Part shown: piece by piece, positions 22,348 through 33,487 of the stretch
How positions within the stretch are numbered: position 1 is the first letter of the stretch
How the letters are laid out: each line of letters opens with the position of its first letter
NCBI GenBank assembly: GCA_017354895.1
Contig: CP071494.1
Coordinates: 2,356,001 to 2,420,000, forward strand
Length of the DNA: 64,000 nucleotides
Direction: 5' to 3'
Origin: Podospora comata
Lineage: Eukaryota > Ascomycota > Sordariomycetes > Sordariales > Podosporaceae
The notes under the pieces: generated by a model
Seen by the model: the letters and a program-made list of their open reading frames with translations, nothing else
Database searches by the model: none
Told to the model about the DNA's origin: nothing
Made by a program: the position numbers and the translations under genes

Positions 22348-22766
22348 TGTGGTTATCTGAGGGTGTGGATGGTTGAAGAGGGAATCAATTGGACCTGCTC
22401 TAGAGGTATTGGAGAAGGTCGGGTCAAAACAAAGGGCTAATAATGAAAGATGTCGAGTTATGGTCCTCTGGTGCAAAAATCAAGCTACTGTTGCAGGGAT
22501 CGCATTCAGTCTCAAGATTTTTTATTTTTTTTTGTCCCTGCAGCTCGAGTTCAGCGATTTGGAACCCCACGGCAGGCTTATCTTATCGCAAGCCTTATTT
22601 AGCGGGGCACCTTTTTGGGCCAGAACTCAATTAATTACAGGCCCATCGGGACGCGTCTACCGCGTCTGCGCGTCTTGCTTAGTTGGGCTTTGAATCTCCA
22701 GTGCATGTTCTCGGCGACCCAGAAACACCAGACAGTAACCTGAAAGTGCATCAGGAACAGCCCATC
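22348..22766. promoter_or_regulatory. Divergent promoter of YTM1 and the Pol delta small subunit
   Basis: A 419-bp gap between divergent starts. It contains a perfect ACGCGT at 22651-22656 and two further CGCGTC copies within the next 18 bases, clustered about 100 bp upstream of the polymerase ATG. A short T-rich tract lies near 22508-22522. Confidence 0.55.
22651..22656. promoter_or_regulatory. MCB-like element (ACGCGT)
   Basis: ACGCGT is the MluI cell-cycle box bound by MBF (Mbp1-Swi6) in yeasts, where it drives G1/S transcription of replication genes. Its place upstream of a replicative polymerase subunit fits that role; binding in this fungus is inferred. Confidence 0.5.
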
Positions 22767-24388
22767 ATGGTGAAGCTCGAAGATATTGCCGGTCTCGGTC
22801 TGCTGCAGGCACCACCAAAGTAGGAGCAAGTCTCTCATCAATTCCAATGAAAAACATCACTAACTGGTGCGCCCTAGAACCGACTCCAAGAACACCGACC
22901 TGGAGAGAGCCCCTTCCAACTACAAGTCACTCAATACATTTGCGCTGCCCAAAGCCCGGCAATACCAACAACAGTTTGCCGATATATACTTCCTACGCCT
23001 GACCAAGATCAAACCTGCTGTGGAACAGATCGCTCACGAAGCATGGGATGATACAGTGCTGGGAGGTGAAAATGCAAAGAAGGTCGAGCGGGTTCTCGAT
23101 GTGCGCCAGGGAGAGCTGTGCTGGGTGGCAGGGACGGTCTACATGGACATGCCCCTGAAGCCAAGTATTCTCGAGGACGTGTCCAAAGACGCAAGCCGCC
23201 CTCTGTCTCTGTGTGAGATTCATGTTGACTTCAGGCTAACATGATACTCAGCGCTGGATTTCAGCCCCGACCTCTGTCGGCCACTACTACTCGGAAGATG
23301 GCAAGGACCAAATCATGCTCGAAGACGACTCCGGTCGCATCAGACTCGTTGGCGAACCCCTCAAGAACTACTTCCTGGTGACTGGCTGCATCATCGCCGT
23401 CATGGGCACGGAGAATGCCAACGGTGAATTCGAAGTGATTGATCTCAAGTTTGCCGACCTTCCACCACAACCACCACGGTGGGCCCTGTCCGACAAGAAA
23501 CCCAAATCTGAAGATGTCTCCATGGTTGATGTTGGTTCTCCCTCCAAAAAGATCGCCATCATATCAGGCCTTGAGTTCTCGGGATTTTCTACAGCCTACA
23601 GTGCCGAATTGAAAGTCCTGAGAGAATTCCTTGCTGCCCAAGCCCTCGACCCAGAGACACAATCCAACGAACAATCCAAGATCTCTCGCCTGATAATAGC
23701 AGGCAACTCCATTGCCGAGGCCAGTTCCTCAGACCCTCACTCCAACAACCCCAACACCAAGACACACGCCAAGAAATACGGCTACGACGCCTCCGCATAC
23801 AATCCCGCCCCGTCGCAACTCCTCGACTCCTTCCTCAACGAGCTTCTCCCTAGCTTACCAATAACCCTGCTCCCTGGCGCCAACGACCCCGCCAACGTCT
23901 CTTATCCTCAACAACCAATCCACTCTGCCATGTTCCCCGAGTCCAGGTATTATGGCCCAACACCTACCCATCCTGATCAGGCAGGGTGGCTAGACGCAAC
24001 AACCAACCCATTCGAATCAGAAATTGAAGGCTGGCGCGTGCTGGGCACTTCTGGTCAGAACCTGGATGACATCTGCAAGTACATGGAGGACCCAGATCGC
24101 CTCGGCCTGATGGAGGCCATGTGCAGGTGGAGGTGTTCTGCCCCTACCGCCCCAGATACACTCTGGTCATATCCATTCCAGGATGACGAGCCATTCGTCA
24201 TGAAGGAGTGCCCACACTTGTACTTTGTGGGTTCGCAGCCAAAGTTTGGCAGCAAGGTCATTGAGGGGCCGGACGGGCAGATGGTCAGGTTGGTTTTGGT
24301 GCCAAAGTTTAGTGAGACGAAAGAGGTGGTCTTGGTTGATACCGAGACGTTGGACGTACGTTTGGTCAGACTTTCGGCAGCATCGTGA
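22767..24388 (+). CDS. POL31: DNA polymerase delta small subunit (Pol31/Cdc1/POLD2)
   Basis: The B-subunit of DNA polymerase delta, 500 residues, which bridges the catalytic subunit to Pol32 and also serves Pol zeta. There are three exons. The first (22767-22819, MVKLEDIAGLGLLQAPPK) joins through an intron with a CACTAACT branch point (22820-22877) to TDSKNTDLERAPSNYKSL. Exon 2 ends at ILEDVSKD. The best junction to RWISAPTSVGHYYSEDG uses a GC-AG intron (23191-23251, donor GCAAGC, branch GGCTAAC), because no GT donor gives the right phase. The OB-fold region includes GELCWVAGTVY and IMLEDDSGRIRLVG. The inactive phosphoesterase domain follows (ISGLEFSG, SRLIIAGNSI, LLPGANDPANVSYPQQPIH, LGTSGQNLDDI, CPHLYFVGSQPKFGS). 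Length and order match the family. Confidence 0.93.
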
Positions 24389-24909
24389 GACGAGAGGAAG
24401 ATATTTTATATTAGCGTTGTTAGCATAGCCGGAGGATGAGACTTAGGAATCTAAATATGGCAACCTCACCAGAATTTGAGGATTCGATTCATCTTGTTCC
24501 TGGGGTCTAATCACGTCCCGTTCGTCCCAATCTCGTGACAAACACTCACGGGAAATACGAAGTTAAATCAAGGCAATTTTCATTGTTATTATCAATTCTT
24601 GCCATCCCCATCAACGTCTTGAGTTCTTGATATCCTCAAATCATGGTTGCCTAGCAACTGCCATGCCTTGACCATTCAGGGGGCCTGTTGAGCAACTGAT
24701 AACCCACGAAGCAACCAAAGTGATGCATGAAGCTCCGTGACCGACGCCCTGTTTTCCCGAACCTGATGCCTCGTTTGATAAAATCAACGCCCCATGTCCC
24801 ATTTTTGATGCCTGATAATGTAGAAACAATGCGTCGAAACAAAACCTCAACGCGTAGAGATGATAAGCCGACGCCTAAAAATAATAAACTTATGCCCGTT
24901 AGCCCCCTT
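24389..24909. other. Convergent 3' flanks (Pol delta subunit and F-box/SIM gene)
   Basis: No coding signal or RNA gene was seen. Confidence 0.5.
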
Positions 24910-27156
24910 TCAGATCCGGAAGCACTTCCACCCGCCCCCGACCTTGTCAATGCTGATGACCAAGCTCTTCAGCCTTCTGGAAAGGGGAATGTCCTTGATC
25001 TCGACCCAGTCCTCCTCCTCCTCCTCCTCCTCCACCCCCTCATCATCATCATCATAGCTGTCGTCATCACTGTCGCTCTCTTCATCGCTGTCCGTGTTGT
25101 CATCATCGTCATCCTCCTCATCACTGTCCTCCTCTTCATCACTCTCCTCGTCACTATACTCCTCATCATTACTATCCTCCTCCTCCTCCTCCTCCTCCTC
25201 CTCCTTCTCCTCCTCCTTCTCCTCCTCCTCCTCTTCCCTAATCTTCTTCCTCAACTCAACAACATCCTTCCGGGTCGGATCCAAATCATCATACCCATCC
25301 ACATCAAACTTTTTCTCCATCCTCTTCCTCTCCTCTTGTCTTAATCTCTCGGCCTCCTCCACCGTCTTCCACAACCCCCCCCTCATCCCCAACTTGACCA
25401 CATACTCAGGCATCTCACAAGCCTCCTCAATCAACCTCCTCAGCCTCCCCAAATTCTCCTCCGCCCTCCTCCCCCTCTCCACCCTCGCCTGTTTGATGAT
25501 CTCATCATTCTCCCACCCCTCCCCCACCACCCCCTCCCGTCTCAGCCTCTCCATCTCCCTCCCCACCCACCTAAGATCAATCCCCATCTCTAGTGCCCAC
25601 CGCCTGGGCCTGACCGCATCCTCCTCCTCCCCTTCCTCTTCCTCACCCTCGGTCTCGTCCTCCTCCTCCCCGTCAATCAAATGACTGTTCACATTAACCC
25701 CCACCCTCAAAAAATCCACCTCCACCCCCCTCAACGCCCTCATAACCGGCGCGTTCCGTCCAAACAAACTCACCACACTCAGATGCCTCCCTTCCCCCTC
25801 CTTTTCATACAAAGGACTAAGCCTCAAAACCAACTCCCTCAACCTCACCCCCCTCAGTTTCTCGAGCGCACGCCTCAAAAGATTAGCATACTCCCCCCCC
25901 GTCCGGTTCCGCTCCATCTCAATCTCCACCTGTCTTACCAAGCCCCCGTAACGGGACCAGTGAATCCTGTTTCTCTGCCCGTCTCTTCTGCTTCTTGCCG
26001 CTCCACCTGTGCGGGCAGCGCTGGGGTCGCGGAGGAGATAGCTGAAGGTGTTCTCCCCGTAGAGGATTTGTATGCCCTGGGCAAAGCTTTGTTTGTTGAC
26101 TAGGAGGATTCCGATTTCGATTGAGAACTCCCGTTCGGGCTCCTCCCCCATCGCCAGTACGGCGCGTCGGGGGGTGGGAGGATTGCGGGTGCGGGTGCGG
26201 CGGGGGGGGGCGCGGATGACTTCTTGGAAGAGGTCTTTGACGGGGATGGGTTTGGGGGAGACGAGGAGGTGGCGGTAGATTTTGGTTAGGATTTCTAGGG
26301 GGAGGGTTTGGAGGTGCTTTGGTTTTTGCAGTTCGGGACTCGGGGGGGGAGAGGGAGAGGGTTCAACCACCGGAGCAGAGGGACGAGGTTGGGGACGAGG
26401 CTGGGGACGACGGGGATGGGAATATCGCTCCCCCAGCAGGGCATGAATCTCCCACCTCAAATCATCACCCATTTCTTCCTCTGGCTCGTTTCGGTCCTGA
26501 TACCGGGTGGTGGTGGTGCGCTGCCTTTTTGGGGCACGAGGGGGAGGAGGGGGAGAGGGGCTGGTGAGGTCGATGATTTCAGAGCCCCTGTTGACACCAA
26601 CGCCGGGGGGGCGGGCAACGATGGTATCACCATCAGCACCATCAACAAGGTCGATTCGCCGTTTGACAGCCATGCCGCTTCTCCTGACAGACCGAATCGA
26701 CCGACTGGACCGCCGACCACCACCACCACCACCGCCGCCACCCTCTTCGTCATCGCTAATAACAATAACGGGCGGCGACGACGAGGACGACAACGACTGC
26801 TCATTCCTGACCCCCATCTCCACAGTCCGCTGCTGCTCAAAGATCCATCTGGCAAACTCTATGCTCTGGAGATTCGGTGCAGCAGCGGAGTGACCAGGGG
26901 GGTTGTTTCTAAAGCTGCTGCTGCTGCTGGAGCCAACATTGTTGCCGCCCGTGATCCTAGCCCCAGCCCCGGAGGAGGAGGAGGGCATATTTCTCCCGCC
27001 CGGAGTGTTGTTGGTGCCTCCCTGCCTGTGGGAGGCGATAAATCGAAACGACATGTCGGCTTGTGCTTGGGGGCTGAACTTGCTGTGTTGTTGCTGTGTC
27101 CTTCGGGGTGGGATCAATGTGTGTTGATATGAGAACCGCCAGATGTCATAGGACAA
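24910..27156 (-). CDS. Acidic F-box-like protein with SUMO-interacting-like motifs
   Basis: A single-exon protein of 748 residues. The start at MSYDIWRFSY is used, though MSFRFIASHRQ 34 codons later is also possible. The first 270 residues are disordered but carry two textbook-like SUMO-interacting motifs: VIVISDDEE (about 130-138) and EIIDLTS (about 193-199). A weaker RIDLVDGADGD lies near 167. An F-box-like segment follows at about 282-298 (LQTLPLEILTKIYRHLL), with a conserved-looking helical region (IEIGILLVNKQSFAQGIQILYGEN) resembling fungal F-box/2EXR-type domains. The last 110 residues are almost all Glu/Asp with Ser, a likely CK2-type acidic tail. The combination suggests a substrate receptor that recognises SUMOylated proteins, but this is inference. 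Divergence of the F-box from consensus leaves Skp1 binding uncertain. Confidence 0.7.
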   Translation of the reverse strand: MSYDIWRFSYQHTLIPPRRTQQQHSKFSPQAQADMSFRFIASHRQGGTNNTPGGRNMPSSSSGAGARITGGNNVGSSSSSSFRNNPPGHSAAAPNLQSIEFARWIFEQQRTVEMGVRNEQSLSSSSSPPVIVISDDEEGGGGGGGGGRRSSRSIRSVRRSGMAVKRRIDLVDGADGDTIVARPPGVGVNRGSEIIDLTSPSPPPPPRAPKRQRTTTTRYQDRNEPEEEMGDDLRWEIHALLGERYSHPRRPQPRPQPRPSAPVVEPSPSPPPSPELQKPKHLQTLPLEILTKIYRHLLVSPKPIPVKDLFQEVIRAPPRRTRTRNPPTPRRAVLAMGEEPEREFSIEIGILLVNKQSFAQGIQILYGENTFSYLLRDPSAARTGGAARSRRDGQRNRIHWSRYGGLVRQVEIEMERNRTGGEYANLLRRALEKLRGVRLRELVLRLSPLYEKEGEGRHLSVVSLFGRNAPVMRALRGVEVDFLRVGVNVNSHLIDGEEEDETEGEEEEGEEEDAVRPRRWALEMGIDLRWVGREMERLRREGVVGEGWENDEIIKQARVERGRRAEENLGRLRRLIEEACEMPEYVVKLGMRGGLWKTVEEAERLRQEERKRMEKKFDVDGYDDLDPTRKDVVELRKKIREEEEEEKEEEKEEEEEEEEEDSNDEEYSDEESDEEEDSDEEDDDDDNTDSDEESDSDDDSYDDDDEGVEEEEEEEDWVEIKDIPLSRRLKSLVISIDKVGGGWKCFRI

Positions 27157-29202
27157 GCTGTGTGACCTCTCTTCTTGGTATCAATCCGATTGATATGATG
27201 CGGATAGCTCCGTGGTGAAGACCACTATGGTGTTTAGTCTGCCGGGAGAGATGGCAGTGGGCTGGTGCCAGGCTTGTCAAATAGACTGGACCACTTCCCG
27301 ACGCTGAGCTGCCCAGAAAGATCAGTAAGACTGCTACCAAACACTTGCACACATCCTACATACCTCTTAGTTGATAATAGTTATAATCTCTTGTTGAGCC
27401 GTTGAGTATATCTTGCCGCCAATATCAACTGCCCAGGATAACCCGTTGATGTCTCGCTAGTAGAAAAGCCTGCTGTGAAAAAAGACGGGGAAAAAAATGA
27501 ATTGAGTCCAGAGAGAAAAAATCTCTGCTGAAGTGATATGTGAAGAAGAGCAAGGGAGTGAGTGAAACCCCGTAGATTAAAATGCGGGCTATCAGCTTGC
27601 TCCGCGAGACCCGCGCTGGGGTGAGTTTCGCCGTGTTGTGCAGACTTGAATCCTGACTGATGTGAATTCGTGTCGCCGAGCCCCTTTTAATCAGGTCAAA
27701 GACAATCTTCCAGGGGAAAAAGGGGGGTTTTGCCTGCTGTTTTCTGGAAGGTGGCTGGTGGTGTGGAGCTGTGTACCTAGGTAAGGGGGTTATTGTGTAA
27801 AAATGGTTGTTTGATCGGTGACACTTGACGTGTGTATTGGAAGACGATGATGATAGGAGGTGCTGTTATGGATGCTGACAGTCAGGAATGGAGTGGTATG
27901 TCCTGGCCAGAGCACAAGAAAGCACCTGGAGTGTGTATTGATGGTTAAAAGAAAAGGGAAGAGTGGTGATGGGAAGAGACCCAGGACCATAGAACATGGA
28001 AGCAAATAGAGGTAGTGTGAGTGGGAAGGTGAGAAGGTACGGCCGCAGACCACCCAGACCAAGGCAAGAGGCCTTCCCTTGGTGATGGGTGCTGTGGAAG
28101 AGTTGGTTTGCTGGGTCAAGGTTGAGATGAAAAGGATGGATAGGTCACAGTCAACGAAAGTAAGAAAAGAACAGTTCGCCAGGTCAGGGTCAAAGCTAGT
28201 AGATAAAGATAAAGCATGTGCCTGCCATCTTGACCTTGAAAGGTGTTCCTGGATCAAGGAGCCACATATGATAGCTGTGCTGTGAAAAAGCTTGGTTGGC
28301 AGGCGGAAAATAGCTTCGATGGTGATTGCTTGTAAAAAGGGGTGATGAAGGGAAGCTTGGGCTGTATGAATGTCAAATGTAGGCCAGGGCTGGACCAGGA
28401 ATGGAGTAGGAGCCACCACGTCCTCTGCAGAATCGGGTTGAGTTTAGGTGTGCTGGACTCTGGGCGACGTTGAATCCAGAAATCCATCCCAACTTTGTAG
28501 CTCAGGAAAGGAGCCTCAACTTGCCTCAAATTGCTCTTTGCCAGATATGGCTCTGGGGAAGGAGCGAGCCGAGTCAGCCAGCCACTGATAGCAAAGGCCA
28601 TATAAAATCTTGTTTTGACCACAAGGAAACGGAGATATGATCTGAAGTGCGGAGTTTTCACGAGCCCCGCCAGAGCTCACAGGTAGGCCCTCTTCACCAT
28701 GTGCTCACACCAGGCAGCCCGCTTGAACGCCTTTGCTCCGGGCCAGCTCGGCGGCGGCATTCTCCATGACGGCCACCGTTTTTTGTGTTTGATCTCTGCA
28801 TACACAGAACAGAAGAAGGGGATGGATCTCTCAAAGTCGATGGATTAGGTATCCAGGCATTTCGGCAGGGTTATCTTTGTCGACATGTCGACCTGTTTTG
28901 ACTCTTTTTGTCACGAAGCAAACTACATGTGTCCACTTCCCGACTCTCATTCTTCAGCATCCATCAACACCAGTAGCACACAGGCTCGGAGCTTCTCTTT
29001 AATGCGGGCAAGCACAATTCTCGCAGTCTGCCACTAGAAACTGACACATGTCTTTCATCCACTCAGGGGCTCAGGGGTAAACACCACCTTACTAGCAAAC
29101 CCCGTTGCCAGGGCAAACCTCCCAAACTACCCACATCATAACCCCCCAAACCCACCTCGATATCGACCAGAACAACAGACCAATCGATATCACCTCTTCA
29201 CC
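27157..29202. other. Gene-poor stretch, no supported gene
   Basis: About 2 kb with only chance-like open frames, the longest being two overlapping minus-strand frames at 27790-28661 that lack any domain or coding-like codon use. The part nearest 27157 is the upstream region of the acidic F-box-like gene. Short purine-rich patches occur; no tRNA or 5S gene was found. Confidence 0.5.
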
Positions 29203-29447
29203 TCAACCACCAACACGAACCCAAACCTCCAACCCCCTCTTGGCATCCGTATCCAACCCCTGTCCCCCAAACTCCCGCCAAGACCCCTACACAGCATCTT
29301 TACGCGTCACCCTCCCACGCGTGAACCACTCCCCCGGCACCTCAACACCAAACTGCTCAAAAATCTTACGATGAACCCACCCATCATGGCTTTTTTGCGC
29401 GACATTTGTACAAGAAGAAGCCTTTCCAGGCAACCATATTTCGACTC
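29203..29447 (-). pseudogene. Coding-like fragment with in-frame TAG, family unknown
   Basis: On the minus strand a CTTGGCAG acceptor is followed by an open frame (VEIWLPGKASSCTNVAQKSH, then FEQFGVEVPGEWFTRGRVT). It is interrupted by TAG and continues in the same frame (GSWREFGGQGLDTDAKRGLE) to a TGA. Codon choice is coding-like on both sides of the TAG. I do not recognise the family. It may be a relic or the 3' part of a small gene whose first exon is not evident. Confidence 0.25.
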
Positions 29448-29693
29448 CTGCCAAGAGATATAGCTTTAGATACGATGGGGAATAAAAAAAGTTGCCATGG
29501 AGCAGGGGTCTTGTGCTTTGGGGTTGGCACAAAAGCAAAATGAGCAGGTGTATGCACGCGACTTTTGCATCTTGGTCGCTGGACACATAAGATAGGGTAG
29601 GAACGGCTTTTCCATCGACAGCACGTTGTTCCCAGTGGTCTAGCCATTTCTCAGGCCCGACTCTGTGCCCACCGACAACTAGAACTAGTCGCG

Positions 29694-30944
29694 ATGCTCC
29701 TCTCCCGCCGAATCATCACCCTCACAGCCGTCCTCGGCTTCATCGTCGTTGTCTCGTTCTTTACAGTCAAATACGACGGCCATGTCGCCCTGGAATCAGC
29801 GGCAAGGTCGCTGACGGGGCAGGAAAAGAAACCTGCGTTTTCAACGATACAGAACGTGGTCTACAACCGGACAAGAGTGCAAGAGGAGGCCAAGTTTGCC
29901 TATGTGCAGTACACCACCGATCTGGATTACCTCTGCAATGCCGTAAGTTTTTTTTTTCTTTTTTTCTTTTTTTTTTTTCTTTGTTTTTTTTTTCTTTTTT
30001 TTTCTTTCCCCTGTCCTCAGGAACATAGGGAAAGTGAGTGTGCTGACTGAAAGGAAAAGATGATCAACTTCTCCCGACTAAAACAATTCAACACAAAACA
30101 CCAGCTCGCACTGATCTACCCCGACACATGGAACTCCGAGGGCAAATCAGCCGTCTCCGCGAGGCGATTCCGCATCATGAACAAGATCAGAACCGAATAC
30201 CCGCACATCAACCTGCACCCCTCCCCCGTGCTGCAGCTCCCAAACGGTGATGCCACCTGGGGAGCTTCCATCACAAAGTTCCACGCCTTCTCCCTGGTCG
30301 GCTACACTCGCGTATTGGCATTTGATTCAGACACGCTAGTGCTGAACAACATGGACCACTACTTCGAGGCGCCGAGGGCGGTTCTTGCCGTGCCCAGGGC
30401 GTATTGGTTGGGGGATCTGAGGAATACTTCTCTCTCCATCAACGAGCAGATTCTGGGATCGCATGTCATGTTGTTGGAGCCGAACACCAGGCGCCATGAC
30501 AGGATCGTCAAGGACGCCATGGACTCGGGGGAGTTTGACATGGAGGTGGTGAACAGGCTGTTTAAGGGCTCGGCGATGATCCTGCCGCACCGGGGACTGG
30601 CGTTGCTGACGGGGGAGTTCAGATCAAAGGACCATTCGAGGTACCTGGTCGGTGAAGGGGAGGATGGGGAGGATGGCGAGCAGTGGGACGCGGTTGCGGA
30701 GGTCAAAAGAAGCTTTCTGGTCCATTTTAGCGACTGGCCGTTGCCAAAGCCCTGGATGTTCCATACTGATCGGCAGTGGAGGGATGCGCTGCCGAGCTGT
30801 GAGGAGGCGGACGAGGAGGAGAGGAGGAGGAGAAAAAGAAGGGGAAGGGGGGAGGACGACTGCCCTGACAAGCTGGTCTGGAGGGGGTTCTATGAGGAGT
30901 ATGACCGGGAGAGGAGGGCAAAGTGCGGGTTCATTGATGAGTGA
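29694..30944 (+). CDS. Glycosyltransferase family 8, Golgi type II membrane protein
   Basis: A 377-residue GT8 enzyme resembling fungal glycogenin-like or N-acetylglucosaminyltransferase (Gnt1-type) proteins. A short cytosolic tail and a signal-anchor helix (about residues 8-25, ITLTAVLGFIVVVSFFTV) place the catalytic domain in the Golgi lumen. One 117-nt intron (29943-30059) has a very T-rich 5' half, a TGCTGACTG branch point and an AAG acceptor rather than CAG/TAG; it joins LCNA to MINFSRLKQF. The DxD metal site is FDSDTLVL (about 172-174), and the GT8 nucleotide-sugar region is TKFHAFSLVGYTRVL. A late basic/acidic low-complexity insert (EEADEEERRRRKRRGRG) precedes the end. The transferred sugar cannot be read from sequence. 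Confidence 0.85.
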
Positions 30945-31937
30945 GGGGGATGCGAATGTTGAACAGCTGGATCGAACACCTGGACTTGGCGTGTGTCAGC
31001 AAAACTGGTGTTTGGTCACGGTGACATTTTGGCCAACCAGACACCAAAATTCGCAATCGTGTCGTTGTCGAGGCTCATGCTGAGGCCACGGTAGTATCTC
31101 ATGCAAGGGCAGTTTGCAGCTTGCCGACGTGACAAGACAAGACCAACGGCATAGGGCGCGGACTGTACATGCTGTACAGGAAGAGTACATGCCGATTGCA
31201 ACATTTGTGTTCCCAAACCAACAAATCCAACACCTGCCTCAGCGGCCACCGATGACAGGTTGGAGATTGGAGATTGGAGACAGGGGAAGTAAGAAAAGTT
31301 TGGAGAAGGTGGACCGAAAAAAAGGGAGTTTGGACTCTTGGAGAAACAAACCCCGGTAATAAGCGGACTGGTCCACTCTTCCCGTGTTTGACACCGCCCG
31401 ACAAAACAACGGTTGACGCCAGCGGTCCTAAAAATTGATCACGCCTTGCCGACTAGGGGACCTTCCCGAAAAAGGCGGAGGGTCTGTGAGTATCCTGTGT
31501 AGCAGCCAACCTGTCACGGGATGTCACCCCCTCTGGAATCCATCAGGTAATAGCGGGAAAAGCTGGAAAAAGCTTCTAGATCACAAGATCACGCTTCTAG
31601 CCTGGGTGAAACAAGCGGTTGGCTAATTGTGTCGTTTTCGCAATGCCGAAACATGCACGGAATCGACGAGAGAAGAACGGTGAGATGTGTACAGAGTAAT
31701 GTACAGAGCACCTTGATGGCGATTGAAGGCTTTGAGAAACTTATAAAAGGACCGATGGCCCGGGAGCGGACTCGGGAGAGGAAGGGAACAAAGATTCATG
31801 ATCACAGCCGACTCGCTCTCTTGACTCGGGATATCTGAAGTTCTGAACTGGTTGAAAGCTTACCTCCTTATCACACCTTCTTATCATATCAATCTTATCA
31901 GTTGCCCGCCTACTTATACCTACGTTACTCAATCAAG
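30945..31937. promoter_or_regulatory. Upstream region of the serine/threonine deaminase gene
   Basis: Non-coding, about 1 kb. It holds a TATAAAAG box at 31742-31749 and, further up, two TGTACA palindromes separated by three bases near 31165-31179. A TTGGAGA triplication lies near 31260-31278. Confidence 0.5.
31742..31749 (+). promoter_or_regulatory. TATA box of the serine/threonine deaminase gene
   Basis: TATAAAAG, 196 bp upstream of the ATG at 31938. Strong TATA elements are typical of highly inducible genes, which fits a substrate-induced catabolic enzyme. Position and match are seen; function is inferred. Confidence 0.5.
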
Positions 31938-33196
31938 ATGGATTTCCCACGCCCCCTTTCCATTCATGCTCCCTTCCCCTATCCGACAAACACCACCAAG
32001 ACCACTCCCATCGTCACCATGGCCTCCATTCCCACACCTGCGCCCTCTCCTCCCCCATCCGCCAAGGGGACAACCACCACCACCACCGCCACCACCACCA
32101 CCACAGCCCAAGACACCCTCCAGCCATGGATCGAAACTCCCCTCATCTACTCGGCCCAAATGTCCCGCAACGCCGGGTGCAACATCTACCTCAAGCTAGA
32201 GAACGTCCAACCCTCTGGGTCGTTCAAGTCCCGGTATGTTTCCCCCTTCCCCCTTATCCCCCCCTTGCCTTGTTCATATCGCTAACCCTCCTCCCCAGCG
32301 GAATCGGCAACATGATGCTCGAAGCCTCCCAATCCACCCCCCCAACAACAAAAACCCACTTCCTCTGCTCCTCCGGCGGCAACGCCGGCCTGGCCTGCGC
32401 AACCACCTCCCTCTCCCTCCCCAACAGCACCGCCACCATCGTCGTCCCCCTCTCCACCTCCCCCTTCATGGTCCAAAAGCTCAAAGACGCCGGCGCCCAA
32501 GTCGTACAGAAAGGTCAGTCCTGGATCGAAGCCGACACTTTTCTCCGCGAGGAACTTCTCGCCAAGGACACCCCCGGTGTGGAGAATGTTTACGTCCCCC
32601 CGTTTGATCACCCTGCCATCTGGCGCGGGGCTTCTACCCTGATTGATGAGGTGGTTAGGCAAATGCCAGAAGGCCAAAAAATAGATGCGGTGGTTTGTAA
32701 TGTTGGAGGGGGCGGGTTGGCGAACGGTGTCTGCGAGGGCGTTCACAAGCATGGGTTGGAGGATGGGGTCAAGGTTGTGGCGCTTGAGACCGAGGGGGCG
32801 GATTCGTTGTTTCAGAGCACGCTCAAGGGGGAGTTGGTCACGCTGGAGGGGATTACGAGTTTGGCGACGAGCTTGGGCGCTAGGACGGTCAGTGAAAGGA
32901 CGTGGGAGTGGTATCGGCAGATGAAGGGGGGGTTTGTCTCGGGGGTCGTGACGGATAAGGAGGCTGCGGAGGCATGTGTTAGGTTTTTGGATGAGGGACG
33001 GGTGATGGTTGAGTTGAGCTGTGGGGCGACGCTGGCGGGGGTGTATAAGGATCAGGGGAGGTGGTTGAGGGAGCAGGTTGGGAAGGGGGTGTCGGATGAG
33101 GAGTGGAAGGGGAAGAACGTGGTTGTTTTTGTTTGTGGGGGGAGTAACGTGAGTTGGGAGGTTTTGGAGGGGTATAAGAAGACTTTTGGGTTTTGA
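31938..33196 (+). CDS. CHA1: L-serine/L-threonine deaminase, PLP-dependent (Cha1-like)
   Basis: Converts L-serine (and often L-threonine) to pyruvate or 2-oxobutyrate plus ammonia. It is 397 residues with one intron (32234-32298). The first 60 residues are Thr/Pro-rich and low complexity; a second Met (MASIPTPAPS, about residue 28) could be the real start. The fold-type II core begins at LQPWIETPLIYSAQMSR. The PLP lysine is in NVQPSGSFKSR (K97), the asparagine/phosphate-contact loop is CSSGGNAGLA, and the glycine loop binding the cofactor phosphate is VVCNVGGGGLANG. ELSCGATLAG and VFVCGGSNVS complete the family pattern. Length beyond the tail is typical of eukaryotic serine dehydratases. A TATA box lies 196 bp upstream. 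Confidence 0.88.
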
Positions 33197-33487
33197 TTTG
33201 ACACAAAATGACGGTAGTAATGGGTTTGGGATGGGGAAAAAAAATGACTGGGTTTTCTTTTTGGGTCTGTTTTACGAGAGCAAAATAATATAGCCGTTGA
33301 ATTGAGAGTATCATGGTTTGTTTCTTTTGAGATATTAAGTGTGTGGAACTGGCGGTGCCTCACGCAGCCACTCGCTCACAAATTCGTTGATCCCCACTAA
33401 AAACTGTTTCTGCCGCTCACTCACTTGATCACCTTCTCACACAAGCCCTCACTACACACCATCACCTATCACTTTCCAACCGCCAAA

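Noticed and set aside
27790-28661. Two overlapping minus-strand open frames of 209 and 135 codons
   Set aside because: No domain, unnatural composition, no splice logic joining them, and no agreement between the frames.
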